A DNA stretch of 64,000 nucleotides from Singulisphaera sp. GP187 (GTDB lineage: Bacteria; Planctomycetota; Phycisphaerae; Phycisphaerales; SM1A02): contig CAMBMO010000008.1 in NCBI GenBank assembly GCA_945868805.1, positions 34,287 through 98,286 on the forward strand. Direction: 5' to 3'. The notes beneath the pieces were generated by a model. The model saw only the letters and a program-made list of their open reading frames with translations, searched no databases and was not told the origin of the DNA. This document shows positions 18,626 to 26,039 of this stretch, piece by piece. Every line of letters starts with the position of its first letter. Position 1 is the first letter of the stretch. Both the position numbers and the translations under genes were made by a program.

Positions 18626-20080
18626 TTACCTCGTCCGCCCGAGCGCCCGTTCGATCACTTCGAAAACGGGTTTGAACTGTGCTGGTTCCATGACACCAAT
18701 CGGGGGAAGCAATCGCAAGTGGTACGGTCCGTGTCCGCATGTCAGCGCGATCACGCCCTCTTCGAACAACAATTGAAGAAGTGCGTTGAGTTGGTCCTTC
18801 TTTCCTCCGAGCGGAGTGAGTCTCATCATGCCTCCGATTCCACCCATCGTTTCGCCAAAGGTCCGTCCTTGTCCATCGATCACGGGCGGAAAGAACTCGG
18901 GGCGTCGCGCGATCAGATCTGTTGCAGCTGTGCGGAATGCCTGGTGGAGCCGTGCGATGCGACCGTTCGGACCGTAATAATCTCCATCGCGAAGAATTTC
19001 CAGTGCACGTCGACCAACATGGAATGCGCTCGTACTGGAACTGAAAGTTCCAGCGATCAATCCCGGACCCGGATTGAAATCTTCGGCGAAGAGACAGGCG
19101 CAGACTTGACTCAGTTTTCCGATCGTGACGACATCGACATATTCCCCGAGCCCGGACGCCTGAAACGCAAACATCTCCTCGGTACGGCCAAATGTCTGGA
19201 CCTCGTCGACCCACACCGGGATCGATGCCTCTCGGCAAACTCGCATGAGCGACTCGAGAAACTCACGTGGAGCCAGATTGAATCCACCTTCTCCCTGAAC
19301 GACTTCCATCACAAAGCATGAGTGCTGTTTCGGATACCGCTCGATTAACTCCCTCAACTTCGCAACCGCAAGCTCGGTCGAGCGGGCGCCGAGCATCGGA
19401 TCGTAGAAGGGCATGTAATCAACGAGGATGTTTTGGACAAGTCCTTGTCGATACGCTGGAGTGTCGCCAATCTGACTCATGGTGGTCGATCGACCCATGA
19501 AACAATCGCGAAGCGCGATCACGCGTGGAGCGCTCTTGGTCTTCTGCTGGCAAATCTTCAGGGCATTCTCGTTTGCCATACATCCCGAATTGGTCACGAA
19601 ACAGTGGCGCAATCGACTCGTTCGTCCCGCCTCGGCGACAAGGATCTCAGAGACTGCGAGAACATCGGCATTGTGCTGCAAGTTGCCCTGCATGCAAACA
19701 TCTGAGAGAGCGCTCTCGAGGGCCGCTTCAACCATGCGTGGATCGGAGTGGCCGAACATGTTGACGCCAATCGAACTGATCATGTCCCACTTGACGCTCT
19801 CATCTGCGAGCTGCACGAGAGCCCCATTCCCAAATCCCGCGCCGATGTATGGGTACATCGTCGGACGACCTCGCAACTCGCCATTGCGCTTGAGCCACGC
19901 AACGTACGACTCGGATTTCGAAGGATCGGCCCCACGAATCCCAGTCATCGATGCCTGCGTCCGTCGCAACTCCGAAAGAATTTCATCGATCGCCCGACGC
20001 ACTGCGGGGAGACGTGCGAGCAACGGAAGGTGCTCAAGAGCCGGCACCGCACTCGCGAGATTGGGTGGCGCAACGGTCAT
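18626..20080 (-). CDS. Class III PLP aminotransferase, probable succinylornithine transaminase
   Basis: 484 residues, longer than E. coli AstC (about 406), with an extra N-terminal region before MYPYIGAGFGNG. Class III features: VTNSGCMANENALKICQQ (phosphate binding), FVMEVVQGEGGFNLAP, WVDEVQTFGRTEEMF with the cofactor-binding Asp, and VTIGKLSQVCACLF with the Schiff-base lysine. GTFSSSTSAFHVGRRAL supplies the second phosphate loop. Its place directly before astA and astD argues for conversion of succinylornithine to succinylglutamate semialdehyde. It could instead act on another omega-amine such as lysine or GABA. Confidence 0.8.
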   Translation of the reverse strand: MTVAPPNLASAVPALEHLPLLARLPAVRRAIDEILSELRRTQASMTGIRGADPSKSESYVAWLKRNGELRGRPTMYPYIGAGFGNGALVQLADESVKWDMISSIGVNMFGHSDPRMVEAALESALSDVCMQGNLQHNADVLAVSEILVAEAGRTSRLRHCFVTNSGCMANENALKICQQKTKSAPRVIALRDCFMGRSTTMSQIGDTPAYRQGLVQNILVDYMPFYDPMLGARSTELAVAKLRELIERYPKQHSCFVMEVVQGEGGFNLAPREFLESLMRVCREASIPVWVDEVQTFGRTEEMFAFQASGLGEYVDVVTIGKLSQVCACLFAEDFNPGPGLIAGTFSSSTSAFHVGRRALEILRDGDYYGPNGRIARLHQAFRTAATDLIARRPEFFPPVIDGQGRTFGETMGGIGGMMRLTPLGGKKDQLNALLQLLFEEGVIALTCGHGPYHLRLLPPIGVMEPAQFKPVFEVIERALGRTR

Positions 20081-20085
20081 GATTG

Positions 20086-21303
20086 CTATGGTACGGAAGG
20101 ACTCTCCGCGAGTCTGTGAATGATCAACGCCAACATGGTTGCCCGCTCTGCCAGGCTCGCGACAACCACGAATTCATCCGATCGATGCAGATTCCCACCC
20201 CGAACGCCAAGACCATCGAGGCAAGGAAGTCCCGCGGCCTGCAAGACATTCGAATCGCTCACTCCGCCCGTCGACGTTGAGCCGACGGCAATCGACATGT
20301 CGCGCGCGACCTCGATCGCAATCTTCGCCATCGCCAGCACCTCCGGTGTCGCATCTTTCTTGGGTCGATTGTGGAGCACTCGCATCGTTACCCGTGGCAA
20401 GTCTTTTGGCGATCCCAGTGGAATCTGCGCAAACGCACGTTCGATCAGATCCCGTTGTTCATCGTTGCTGTAGCGGGCATTGCCCCATGCCGCAGCGTAA
20501 TCGGGAACGATGTTCGTCGCCTCGCCCCCTTCGATCGGACCGATGTTGACGGTACGCCCGACCGACGGATCTGAAATCGCGAGCGCTTGAGTCATCGCGT
20601 GACAGAGTGCGGCGACCGCCGAGATTCCCTTTGCGGCATCCCGACCAGCGTGCGCCGAGCGACCGTACGCATCGATACGAAACTGCGCCGAACCAAACCG
20701 CGCCGTCACGATGTTTCCCTCCCCTGCCGCAGGTTCAACCACGAGACCGACATCGTGTTCACGTGCAATCGACTGGAGCGCCTCGGTGCTCCGGAAACTT
20801 CCGGACTCTTCGTCTGCATTTAGAATGAAGGACCATCGAGCCTTCACTCCACGGAGATGAAGAACCTCGAGCGCGGTGAGCGCCACGACGAGTCCACCTT
20901 TCATGTCAGCTGCGCCAGGTCCCGTGCGTATTCCATCCCTTCGTGGCGAGAGCAATTGGAATTCCCCCTTCGGATCATGAACGGTGTCGAGATGTCCGCT
21001 CAGCAGGATGCGAATGCCACGGTCCGACCGATCCAACGCGCGCGCACAAAGGATCTCTCCAGAGTCTTCGGATTCGACGACCGGCTCGCGGAGCCAATCT
21101 GGTTTCTCACCCCCAGGAAGTCGCTCGACGATGGCACCGAGCGCCACAAGTCGATCGCTCATCCAACTGCGTGCCCTTTCAAGCCCCTCGTGATTTCCGT
21201 GCCCGGTGGGTATCGCCACGAGTTCTTCGAGATCGGTCTCCATTCGTGTCGCGCGACGTGAGACCTCATCGACGATCGTGCGTTCGAATTCATCGAGTGG
21301 CAT
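20086..21303 (-). CDS. M20 family metallo-hydrolase, candidate succinylglutamate desuccinylase
   Basis: 405 residues from the ATG at 21303 (MPLDEFERT), overlapping the dapF end by 14 bases. Zinc-site motifs: LLSGHLDTVHD, PGAADMKGG, ILNADEESGS with the catalytic Glu, VVEPAAGEG, and the terminal GGNLHRSDEFV. The dimerisation domain is present (YGRSAHAGRDAAKGISA). It is closest in style to CPG2/ArgE/DapE peptidases that remove acyl or amino-acid groups from Glu-like substrates. It stands where astE would be needed and ends 6 bp before the aminotransferase, so I infer it splits succinylglutamate into succinate and glutamate. A DapE role beside dapF is the alternative. Confidence 0.85.
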   Translation of the reverse strand: MPLDEFERTIVDEVSRRATRMETDLEELVAIPTGHGNHEGLERARSWMSDRLVALGAIVERLPGGEKPDWLREPVVESEDSGEILCARALDRSDRGIRILLSGHLDTVHDPKGEFQLLSPRRDGIRTGPGAADMKGGLVVALTALEVLHLRGVKARWSFILNADEESGSFRSTEALQSIAREHDVGLVVEPAAGEGNIVTARFGSAQFRIDAYGRSAHAGRDAAKGISAVAALCHAMTQALAISDPSVGRTVNIGPIEGGEATNIVPDYAAAWGNARYSNDEQRDLIERAFAQIPLGSPKDLPRVTMRVLHNRPKKDATPEVLAMAKIAIEVARDMSIAVGSTSTGGVSDSNVLQAAGLPCLDGLGVRGGNLHRSDEFVVVASLAERATMLALIIHRLAESPSVP

Positions 21304-22285
21304 CGATTGCCCTCGTGGTGTGCAGATCCCACTCACCGTCGAAGACATGTGTCGCGCTCCCGCGCATTCTGACTCGGCCGTCGAATTCGTCCCATCTCAA
21401 TGAGAGCTTTCCACCGGGAAGGTTGACGGCGACCGCCCGGTCGCATCGATCTTCGAGGACTCCTGCAACGCATACTGCGCTCGCCCCAGTTCCGCACGCC
21501 AGCGTGACTCCAGATCCACGCTCCCAAGTCCGCATCAGAAGTTCCCTTCGCGAGATCGCTTGAACAAAGTGAACATTGATTCTCTGCGGGAAATACGCAT
21601 GTCGTTCGACTGCGACACCGACTGAATCGATCGGCACCGCCGCGGCATCTCTGCACCAAAAGACGATGTGCGGATTACCCATCGACACAACTGTCGCAAC
21701 CGACTCAACTCCAGCAGAAGTGACCCAATCGACTCCTCGCGTGATTCCTTGAGCCCCAAGAGCGTCGCTCCACATTGCGACTGTCCAAGGAGCGCCGATT
21801 ATGCGCGCACCGCCCAAGACTCCTGGCCAACGAACACTCATCGATGCGATATCCAGGATTGGCGCTCCCATGTCGACTTCGACTTCGCTCACGAAACCAT
21901 CCTCACCAAGCCACCACTGCATCTCGAGAACGCCCCGCCCCGTTTCGACTCGAAGTGGATTCTCAGACGAGATTCCACGATCGACAACGAATTTCGTGAC
22001 GCATCGGATCCCGTTCCCGCACATCTGCGCTTCGCTCCCGTCGGCGTTGAACATGCGCATGCGAGCATGCGCGTCGACTCCCCGCGACGGATGGTCGATC
22101 AGAATCAATCCATCCGAACCGATTCCGGTATGGCGATCGCTGACGGCACGTGCGACCTCGGCGGGGTTGTCGATCGGGCACTGCGAGAGATCGACATAGA
22201 CATAGTCGTTTCCAATTCCGTGCATCTTGCTGAATGGCATTTTGACGCATGGCATCTTGGTCAATGGCATCTTTGAAAGTCGCAT
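21290..22285 (-). CDS. dapF: Diaminopimelate epimerase
   Basis: Interconverts LL- and meso-diaminopimelate for lysine and peptidoglycan. Up to 331 residues from 22285; the family-typical start is MPFSKMHGIGNDYV at 22240, and the 15 residues before it are copies of that start. Both catalytic cysteines are present, in MCGNGIRCVTKF and VTLACGTGASAVC. HTGIGSDGLILID and VSMGNPHIVFW complete the fold. A DapF in an organism that also keeps mraZ fits a peptidoglycan-making planctomycete. It starts 4 bp after the upstream lipoprotein gene and overlaps the M20 hydrolase, so the run is probably one operon. Confidence 0.93.
   Translation of the reverse strand: MRLSKMPLTKMPCVKMPFSKMHGIGNDYVYVDLSQCPIDNPAEVARAVSDRHTGIGSDGLILIDHPSRGVDAHARMRMFNADGSEAQMCGNGIRCVTKFVVDRGISSENPLRVETGRGVLEMQWWLGEDGFVSEVEVDMGAPILDIASMSVRWPGVLGGARIIGAPWTVAMWSDALGAQGITRGVDWVTSAGVESVATVVSMGNPHIVFWCRDAAAVPIDSVGVAVERHAYFPQRINVHFVQAISRRELLMRTWERGSGVTLACGTGASAVCVAGVLEDRCDRAVAVNLPGGKLSLRWDEFDGRVRMRGSATHVFDGEWDLHTTRAIDATR
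22226..22285 (-). repeat. Four 15-bp start-codon repeats at the dapF 5' end
   Basis: Four 15-base units each begin with ATG and end with AAG or AAA, encoding MRLSK, MPLTK, MPCVK and MPFSK, followed by MHGIGND. Five in-frame ATGs therefore occur at 22285, 22270, 22255, 22240 and 22225. No Shine-Dalgarno sequence separates them. The last unit matches the normal DapF start, so the others look like expansion of it. Confidence 0.7.
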
Positions 22286-22289
22286 GGGA

Positions 22290-23744
22290 TCAGTTCTGAG
22301 ATCGACTCAGCGTGCCGAGGTCGATGACAACTTGACCTCGTCGGTAGTAGTCGGCATTCATCGTGTTGTGATTGACGAATGTGAAGACCAAAGCATTCAC
22401 TCCTGTTGCATCGGCGTATCCAAAGTCGCCGAAGTGCGGACCTGCGTAGCGGTGATTCTCGTATTCCTGGGCGTGATTGTGAAAGTGGAAGAGCGCGTCG
22501 TATCCCCCATCGAACATCGCATTCGACGCTTCGAAACGGACATCGCTCCCACGCGCCTGGGGCGGATACTCGACCAATTCAAATCGACCCTGATCGTCCA
22601 TCCGCACGACTCCGCCATACTCGGTCTGTCGATCCGCAAGATCTCGATCGGCGATATCGAAAATGTGGGCCCGAATGGCAGGCTCGTCGAGCGCCTTCAA
22701 CGCGACGAGAACCGCGGCACAGTCGCCCCAGTCCATCTCCTTCGCATGCGCCCGAGGGGTTTCTGCCAATTGCGAACCGTATCCCTCGAAGGACGCGCTG
22801 TACCTGCGAGTCGATTCACTCGCGAGTCGAGTCGAGACTTCATCGAACAACTGATCACGAGTCGCGCCAAGCAAGTCCGGGCGAACTTTCGCGGCCGCGA
22901 CCAGAATCGGAAGATCGCGTGGTTCGAGTTGGACGCGAACTTCCGGAGTCAACTTTCCAGCTGCGTCGCGTGCGGCATCCCAGAATGCTCGCTTGCTTGG
23001 CACTCGGAGCGCGCGAATCCAGAGAATCTCCTCCCGATTTCGAGGGATGACATTCAGGTCGCTCGCGGATCGCCTCATGTCAAGAATGAACGAATCGGTC
23101 GTCGCCGTCTTTTCATCCGCAAGAAGCGCGAGGATTCGCTCTCGTTCACCGGTCGCGAGCAAGAGTTCCCAACATCGCGCGCGAAGATTCGCCTCTTTGA
23201 TCGGGTCGCTCTTGAGGAGCAACTCATAAAGCACTTCCGGGACGCGTTCTTTGCCCCAGAGCTTCACGAGCGCCAGATACTCCGGACGTTTCATCAGGTC
23301 TGTTCCAAAAATGGGAAGGACAACAACCCAGCCTCGGACCAGTGCCGGCGTCATGTCCTTCCATCCGAGTTCGCCGATTCGTTTGCAGAGCTCTCCCCGC
23401 CACTCGTAGATCTGCATCTTGGGCAGACTTAACTCGACTGATGTCTTCAATCCAGCCAGATCGTATTTCATGAGTCGATCCCAGGCCTCGTTACGAAGCT
23501 CGATGACGTAACCAGGCTGAACGATTATCTTCCGAAGCGCCTTCAAGTACTGAGGGTCTGTCGGATCTGCGTCAAGAATGTGGAGCGCGGCGATCTGTCG
23601 CGCCGGCACGAGGTCCGTTCGACTCAGTGACTGCAGGGGATCGCCTGCGGGGGTCGCGACACAACCCCATGCGAGCGAGAGCACGGCGGCCATCCGTGCG
23701 AGGACGAATGTCCCGCGGAATCCTCTCGAATCTTCAAGGCTCAT
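22290..23744 (-). CDS. Lipoprotein of unknown function with HxHNH...GPHFGD C-terminal motif
   Basis: 484 residues from the ATG at 23744 (MSLEDSRGF). A signal peptide ends in a lipobox (VLSLAWGC), so it should be a secreted lipoprotein. Residues about 40-330 are helical with many Leu/Arg/Glu and could be HEAT-like repeats (ALRKIIVQPGYVIELRNEAWDR). The C-terminus is different: VRFEASN, then ALFHFHNHAQEYENHR, YAGPHFGDFGYAD, and YYRRGQVVIDLG. The His-x-His followed by P-x-x-x-D recalls the JAMM metalloprotease pattern HxH...PSxxD, with Ser changed to His; this is only a resemblance. First gene of the dapF-ast run and divergent from the Nfu gene. Confidence 0.7.
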   Translation of the reverse strand: MSLEDSRGFRGTFVLARMAAVLSLAWGCVATPAGDPLQSLSRTDLVPARQIAALHILDADPTDPQYLKALRKIIVQPGYVIELRNEAWDRLMKYDLAGLKTSVELSLPKMQIYEWRGELCKRIGELGWKDMTPALVRGWVVVLPIFGTDLMKRPEYLALVKLWGKERVPEVLYELLLKSDPIKEANLRARCWELLLATGERERILALLADEKTATTDSFILDMRRSASDLNVIPRNREEILWIRALRVPSKRAFWDAARDAAGKLTPEVRVQLEPRDLPILVAAAKVRPDLLGATRDQLFDEVSTRLASESTRRYSASFEGYGSQLAETPRAHAKEMDWGDCAAVLVALKALDEPAIRAHIFDIADRDLADRQTEYGGVVRMDDQGRFELVEYPPQARGSDVRFEASNAMFDGGYDALFHFHNHAQEYENHRYAGPHFGDFGYADATGVNALVFTFVNHNTMNADYYRRGQVVIDLGTLSRSQN

Positions 23745-23779
23745 CGTGTCATTGTAGAAGTGTCGATTAGACTTCTGAA

Positions 23780-24043
23780 GTGCCCGATCAACCCCAGCCG
23801 GATCTTGGCTCATCGAAAGACCTGCTCGCACAAGTGCGCGCGGTCGTTGACATGATTCGCCCGGATATCCAAGCCGATGGCGGAGATGTCGAGGTCGTTC
23901 GTGTCCACGACGGAGTTGTTGACGTTCGCTTTCACGGTGCGTGCATCGGCTGTCCATCGAGCAACATGACTCTGCAATCTGGTATCGCTCGTCAATTACG
24001 GGAGCGAATTCCTGAAATCACCGAAGTTCGTGCGCTGAATTGA
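23780..24043 (+). CDS. NifU-like iron-sulfur scaffold (Nfu domain)
   Basis: 87 residues consisting of a single Nfu domain: LLAQVRAVVDMIRPDIQADGGDVEVV and the cluster-binding CIGCPSSNMTL, with the CxxC cysteines at about positions 55 and 58. Such free-standing Nfu proteins carry Fe-S clusters to apoproteins in the cytoplasm. RimO in this window is one possible client. Divergent from the lipoprotein gene (35 bp) and convergent with csrA; a bulged 8-bp hairpin (24056-24078) fills the 38-bp gap between them. Confidence 0.9.
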   Translation: MPDQPQPDLGSSKDLLAQVRAVVDMIRPDIQADGGDVEVVRVHDGVVDVRFHGACIGCPSSNMTLQSGIARQLRERIPEITEVRALN

Positions 24044-24081
24044 CTTCCCAGCGCAACGCCTCGCGATGGAGCGAGCGTCCG

Positions 24082-24315
24082 TTACGGGGCACCCTCAGCG
24101 GGGCGGATCTTTCCGATGACATTCTTGGTTGGATCGGCAGCTCCAGCGAGAATCTGCTCGGCCACTTCCTTCCGATGCACTGCGACCTCTCTGGGAAACT
24201 CGAACGCAATGCGCACCCGGTCGCCCTTGATCGATGCGATCCGAACGATTCCAATCGGAGACGCTGGGTTTCCGATAACTACTTCTTCACCTTCGCGTCG
24301 TGTAATGACCAACAT
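24082..24315 (-). CDS. csrA: Carbon storage regulator, RNA-binding protein CsrA
   Basis: 77 residues from the ATG at 24315, set by the invariant start MLVITRREGEEVVIG and by a strong AGGAGGT 8 bases upstream. IRIASIKGDRVRIAFEFPREVAVHRKEV continues the consensus, including the RNA-binding beta-1 and beta-5 strands (the LTRR-type Arg and VHR). CsrA dimers bind GGA motifs in hairpin loops of mRNAs, usually at ribosome-binding sites. The csrA site itself contains AGGAGGUCC just after a small GUGGG/CCCAC hairpin, so self-repression is plausible. Directly upstream on the same strand is a GGA-rich structured RNA ending at 24518. No fliW is in the window. Confidence 0.97.
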   Translation of the reverse strand: MLVITRREGEEVVIGNPASPIGIVRIASIKGDRVRIAFEFPREVAVHRKEVAEQILAGAADPTKNVIGKIRPAEGAP

Positions 24316-24517
24316 AGTGCGCGGACCTCCTGCCCTTGACACAGTGGGGCTCAGCCCACCTTCTCGATCAGCTCGCCTCGAACGCACCGTGCGTCCTCCA
24401 TGCGAATGCTTGGATGACTTACATCGACCAAGCGTCTGACCTTCTTGAAGGGTATCGCTCGATCGGATGCTTTCGCACTGGGCAATGATAAATTGGTGAA
24501 AACCCAGTTATCGGATC

Positions 24518-24557
24518 AAAAAAAAAGCCCCCGCGTCGGGCCAGTGACGCGGGGGGC
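24518..24557 (-). terminator. Intrinsic terminator after the mraZ/structured-RNA transcript
   Basis: A perfect 10-bp GC-rich stem (24528-24537 with 24546-24555, arm CCCCCGCGTC on the plus strand) with an 8-base loop is followed on the minus strand by nine U residues (24518-24526). It separates this transcript from csrA, which must therefore have its own promoter in 24316-24517 or depend on read-through. Confidence 0.92.
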
Positions 24558-24753
24558 GAAGAAAATGGTCGGCAGATACGACTCCGACCGACCACTCGTA
24601 CGGCGCCGGCCTTCCCTAGCCGATCCGTACGATCCTTGCGGATCATCCGTGATCCGTTTGACTGCTCGGGGTCGCATCCATGCGGATCCCGAGATTGGTT
24701 TGTGCGCTACGCCGTCCGTGTCGTAGCGAGGTCCAGTTGGCGCTGGCGATCCA
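24518..24753 (-). ncRNA. Candidate CsrA-sequestering RNA (CsrB/RsmZ-like) between mraZ and csrA
   Basis: Non-coding stretch from the mraZ stop to a strong terminator. Read on the minus strand it forms consecutive hairpins: 24705-24728 (7-bp stem CGCTACG, loop ACACGGACGG); 24665-24693 (6 + 4 bp, loop UGGA); 24639-24656 (7-bp CGGATCA stem, tetraloop CGGA); 24597-24631 (7 bp CGTACGG plus 4 inner bp, loop UAGGGAAG); 24567-24593 (6 bp, CGGAG in loop); then the terminator. CAAGGAU at 24632-24638 is unpaired. Eleven GGA trinucleotides lie in 24560-24752, against about 3.5 expected at 60 percent GC. No clear promoter was found inside mraZ, so it may be processed from the mraZ mRNA. The structure was judged by eye, not computed. 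Confidence 0.55.
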
Positions 24754-25224
24754 TCACCGTGCGCCACCCGACCTTGAATTCATGAGCTGATTCGCCTGCC
24801 TCCAAAGTTCTCCAGTCGAGGAAATCCTTTCCTGCTCCTGTGCTTTCCAGGTGGCTGAAGCAATCAACTCCAAGTGATCCCGAACGCCCAAAATGACGAT
24901 TGATCCGGCGAGTCCGAATCTCGAGAGCAATCGTTCTGGAATACGAATCCGCCCGGCGGAGTCGACATCGCAGTGATGGGCTTGACTGTAAAAGGCTCGC
25001 TCGAAGCGCCGAAGAACTTCGTCGCCGATGAGCGATCCACCGTGGTCCATCGCCAACTTCTCGAAAGTCAGATTGGGCCAGAGTGTCAGAGAATCGTCCG
25101 CCCCTGGAACCGCTACGAAGTGATCCCCATTGGTGCTTGGATCGAGCACTTCGCGCAACTCGCTTGGAATTGCGAGGCGTTGTTTCTTGTCGAGGTTGTG
25201 TTCGTATTCGCCGAGGAAGAGCAC
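24754..25224 (-). CDS. mraZ: MraZ, DNA-binding transcriptional regulator of the division cluster
   Basis: 156 residues from a GTG at 25224; the nearby ATG is in another frame. Two SpoVT/AbrB-type halves are visible: LFLGEYEHNLDKKQRLAIPSELRE and HHCDVDSAGRIRIPERLLSRFG, with the conserved DxxGR pattern. MraZ normally heads the dcw cluster and represses it through TGGG-type repeats. Here no mraW, ftsI or mur gene follows; the next items are a structured RNA and csrA. Many planctomycetes have lost most of the dcw cluster, so retention of mraZ alone suggests another target. The promoter carries three decamer repeats, implying autoregulation. Confidence 0.95.
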   Translation of the reverse strand: MLFLGEYEHNLDKKQRLAIPSELREVLDPSTNGDHFVAVPGADDSLTLWPNLTFEKLAMDHGGSLIGDEVLRRFERAFYSQAHHCDVDSAGRIRIPERLLSRFGLAGSIVILGVRDHLELIASATWKAQEQERISSTGELWRQANQLMNSRSGGAR

Positions 25225-25253
25225 GTTCGTTGTCCATATTGGAATCGGAAGGA

Positions 25254-25284
25254 ACTATACCCACTACGCCCCACAATGCAACAC
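25254..25284 (-). promoter_or_regulatory. mraZ promoter with overlapping GTGGG operator repeats
   Basis: Minus strand: TTGCAT (25276-25281), a 16-bp spacer, then TATAGT (25254-25259). Three pentamers occur at exact 10-bp spacing: GTGTT (25280-25284), GTGGG (25270-25274) and GTGGG (25260-25264). Known MraZ sites are TGGG-containing direct repeats at one helical turn. The repeats fill the spacer, so bound MraZ should block polymerase. The match to the family site is good but unproven here. Confidence 0.6.
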
Positions 25285-25463
25285 TTTTCGACAAAATTCA
25301 TGTTTTTAGCAACACCTCAAACTCAAGATCTTGGTCCGAGAACTTTTGCGATTAAGTTTCGATAGCCATAAAGCATTGACAAACAAAGATTTGTGGACAT
25401 TTCCGAAATCGGACTTACACTCACTTCGGGCATTCATTTCTATTGGAGTTTGGATCGAAATTT

Positions 25464-26030
25464 ATGCAAACTGACAGACCCGCCGCAAATCGATTGAGCG
25501 TTGAGCACGTTCTCAATCTTCTCCCTTCAACCAACTTCCTCCTGACCTCCGCGTTCGGTGAGTTACGCAGTGGCGTGATCGTGCGCTGCGTGCAGCAAGT
25601 CGCCATGCATCCGCCGATGCTGCTTGTGGCGATGGAAAAAGGTCAGCCACTGTCGCCAATCATCCGGGACAGCCGCAATTTCGCAATTTGCATTCTTGCC
25701 AAAGGCGATCGCGTGACGCCAAAGACTTTTCGTGTTGCACCGGACCAGGGAGTCGATGCGTTCTTGACGATTCCGAATCTGGTTGTGCCTGGCGGAGCTC
25801 CCGTACCGCTTCGCGCACTCGGATACATCGCATGTGAACTCGTTCGGCATCTCGATATCGAAGCGGATTACGAGGTCTACATCGGCATGGTCCATCACGC
25901 CGGATTAGTCGATCAACCGAAGCTGAAACCAGCGCGACCGGGCATGGCACGAGCGCACTCGAGTGCGCGTAAGCGAATTCACAAGAGCGGTTCGCCGAAT
26001 GCGCCTTCCAAGGTTCGACGACCTTCATAA
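25464..26030 (+). CDS. Flavin reductase-like FMN-binding domain protein
   Basis: 188 residues from the ATG at 25464; a TTG 21 bases upstream is possible. The core resembles the flavin reductase-like split barrel: LLPSTNFLLTSAFGELRSG, then VQQVAMHPPMLLVAME, SPIIRDSRNFAICILAKGD and LRALGYIACELVRHLDIEAD. Such proteins reduce or bind FMN for monooxygenases, or act as heme/flavin oxidoreductases. The last 35 residues are basic and probably disordered (SSARKRIHKSG). The 239-bp gap before it holds the divergent mraZ promoter and a TTGACA at 25376 without a convincing -10. It lies 9 bp before the amidohydrolase gene, so the two are likely co-expressed. Confidence 0.75.
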   Translation: MQTDRPAANRLSVEHVLNLLPSTNFLLTSAFGELRSGVIVRCVQQVAMHPPMLLVAMEKGQPLSPIIRDSRNFAICILAKGDRVTPKTFRVAPDQGVDAFLTIPNLVVPGGAPVPLRALGYIACELVRHLDIEADYEVYIGMVHHAGLVDQPKLKPARPGMARAHSSARKRIHKSGSPNAPSKVRRPS

Positions 26031-26039
26031 CATCGAAGC

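Noticed and set aside
24707..25294. Longer overlapping frame at mraZ starting with ATG
   Set aside because: It is in a different frame from the MraZ motifs (both DxxGR halves read in the GTG frame), and it would run through the structured RNA region.
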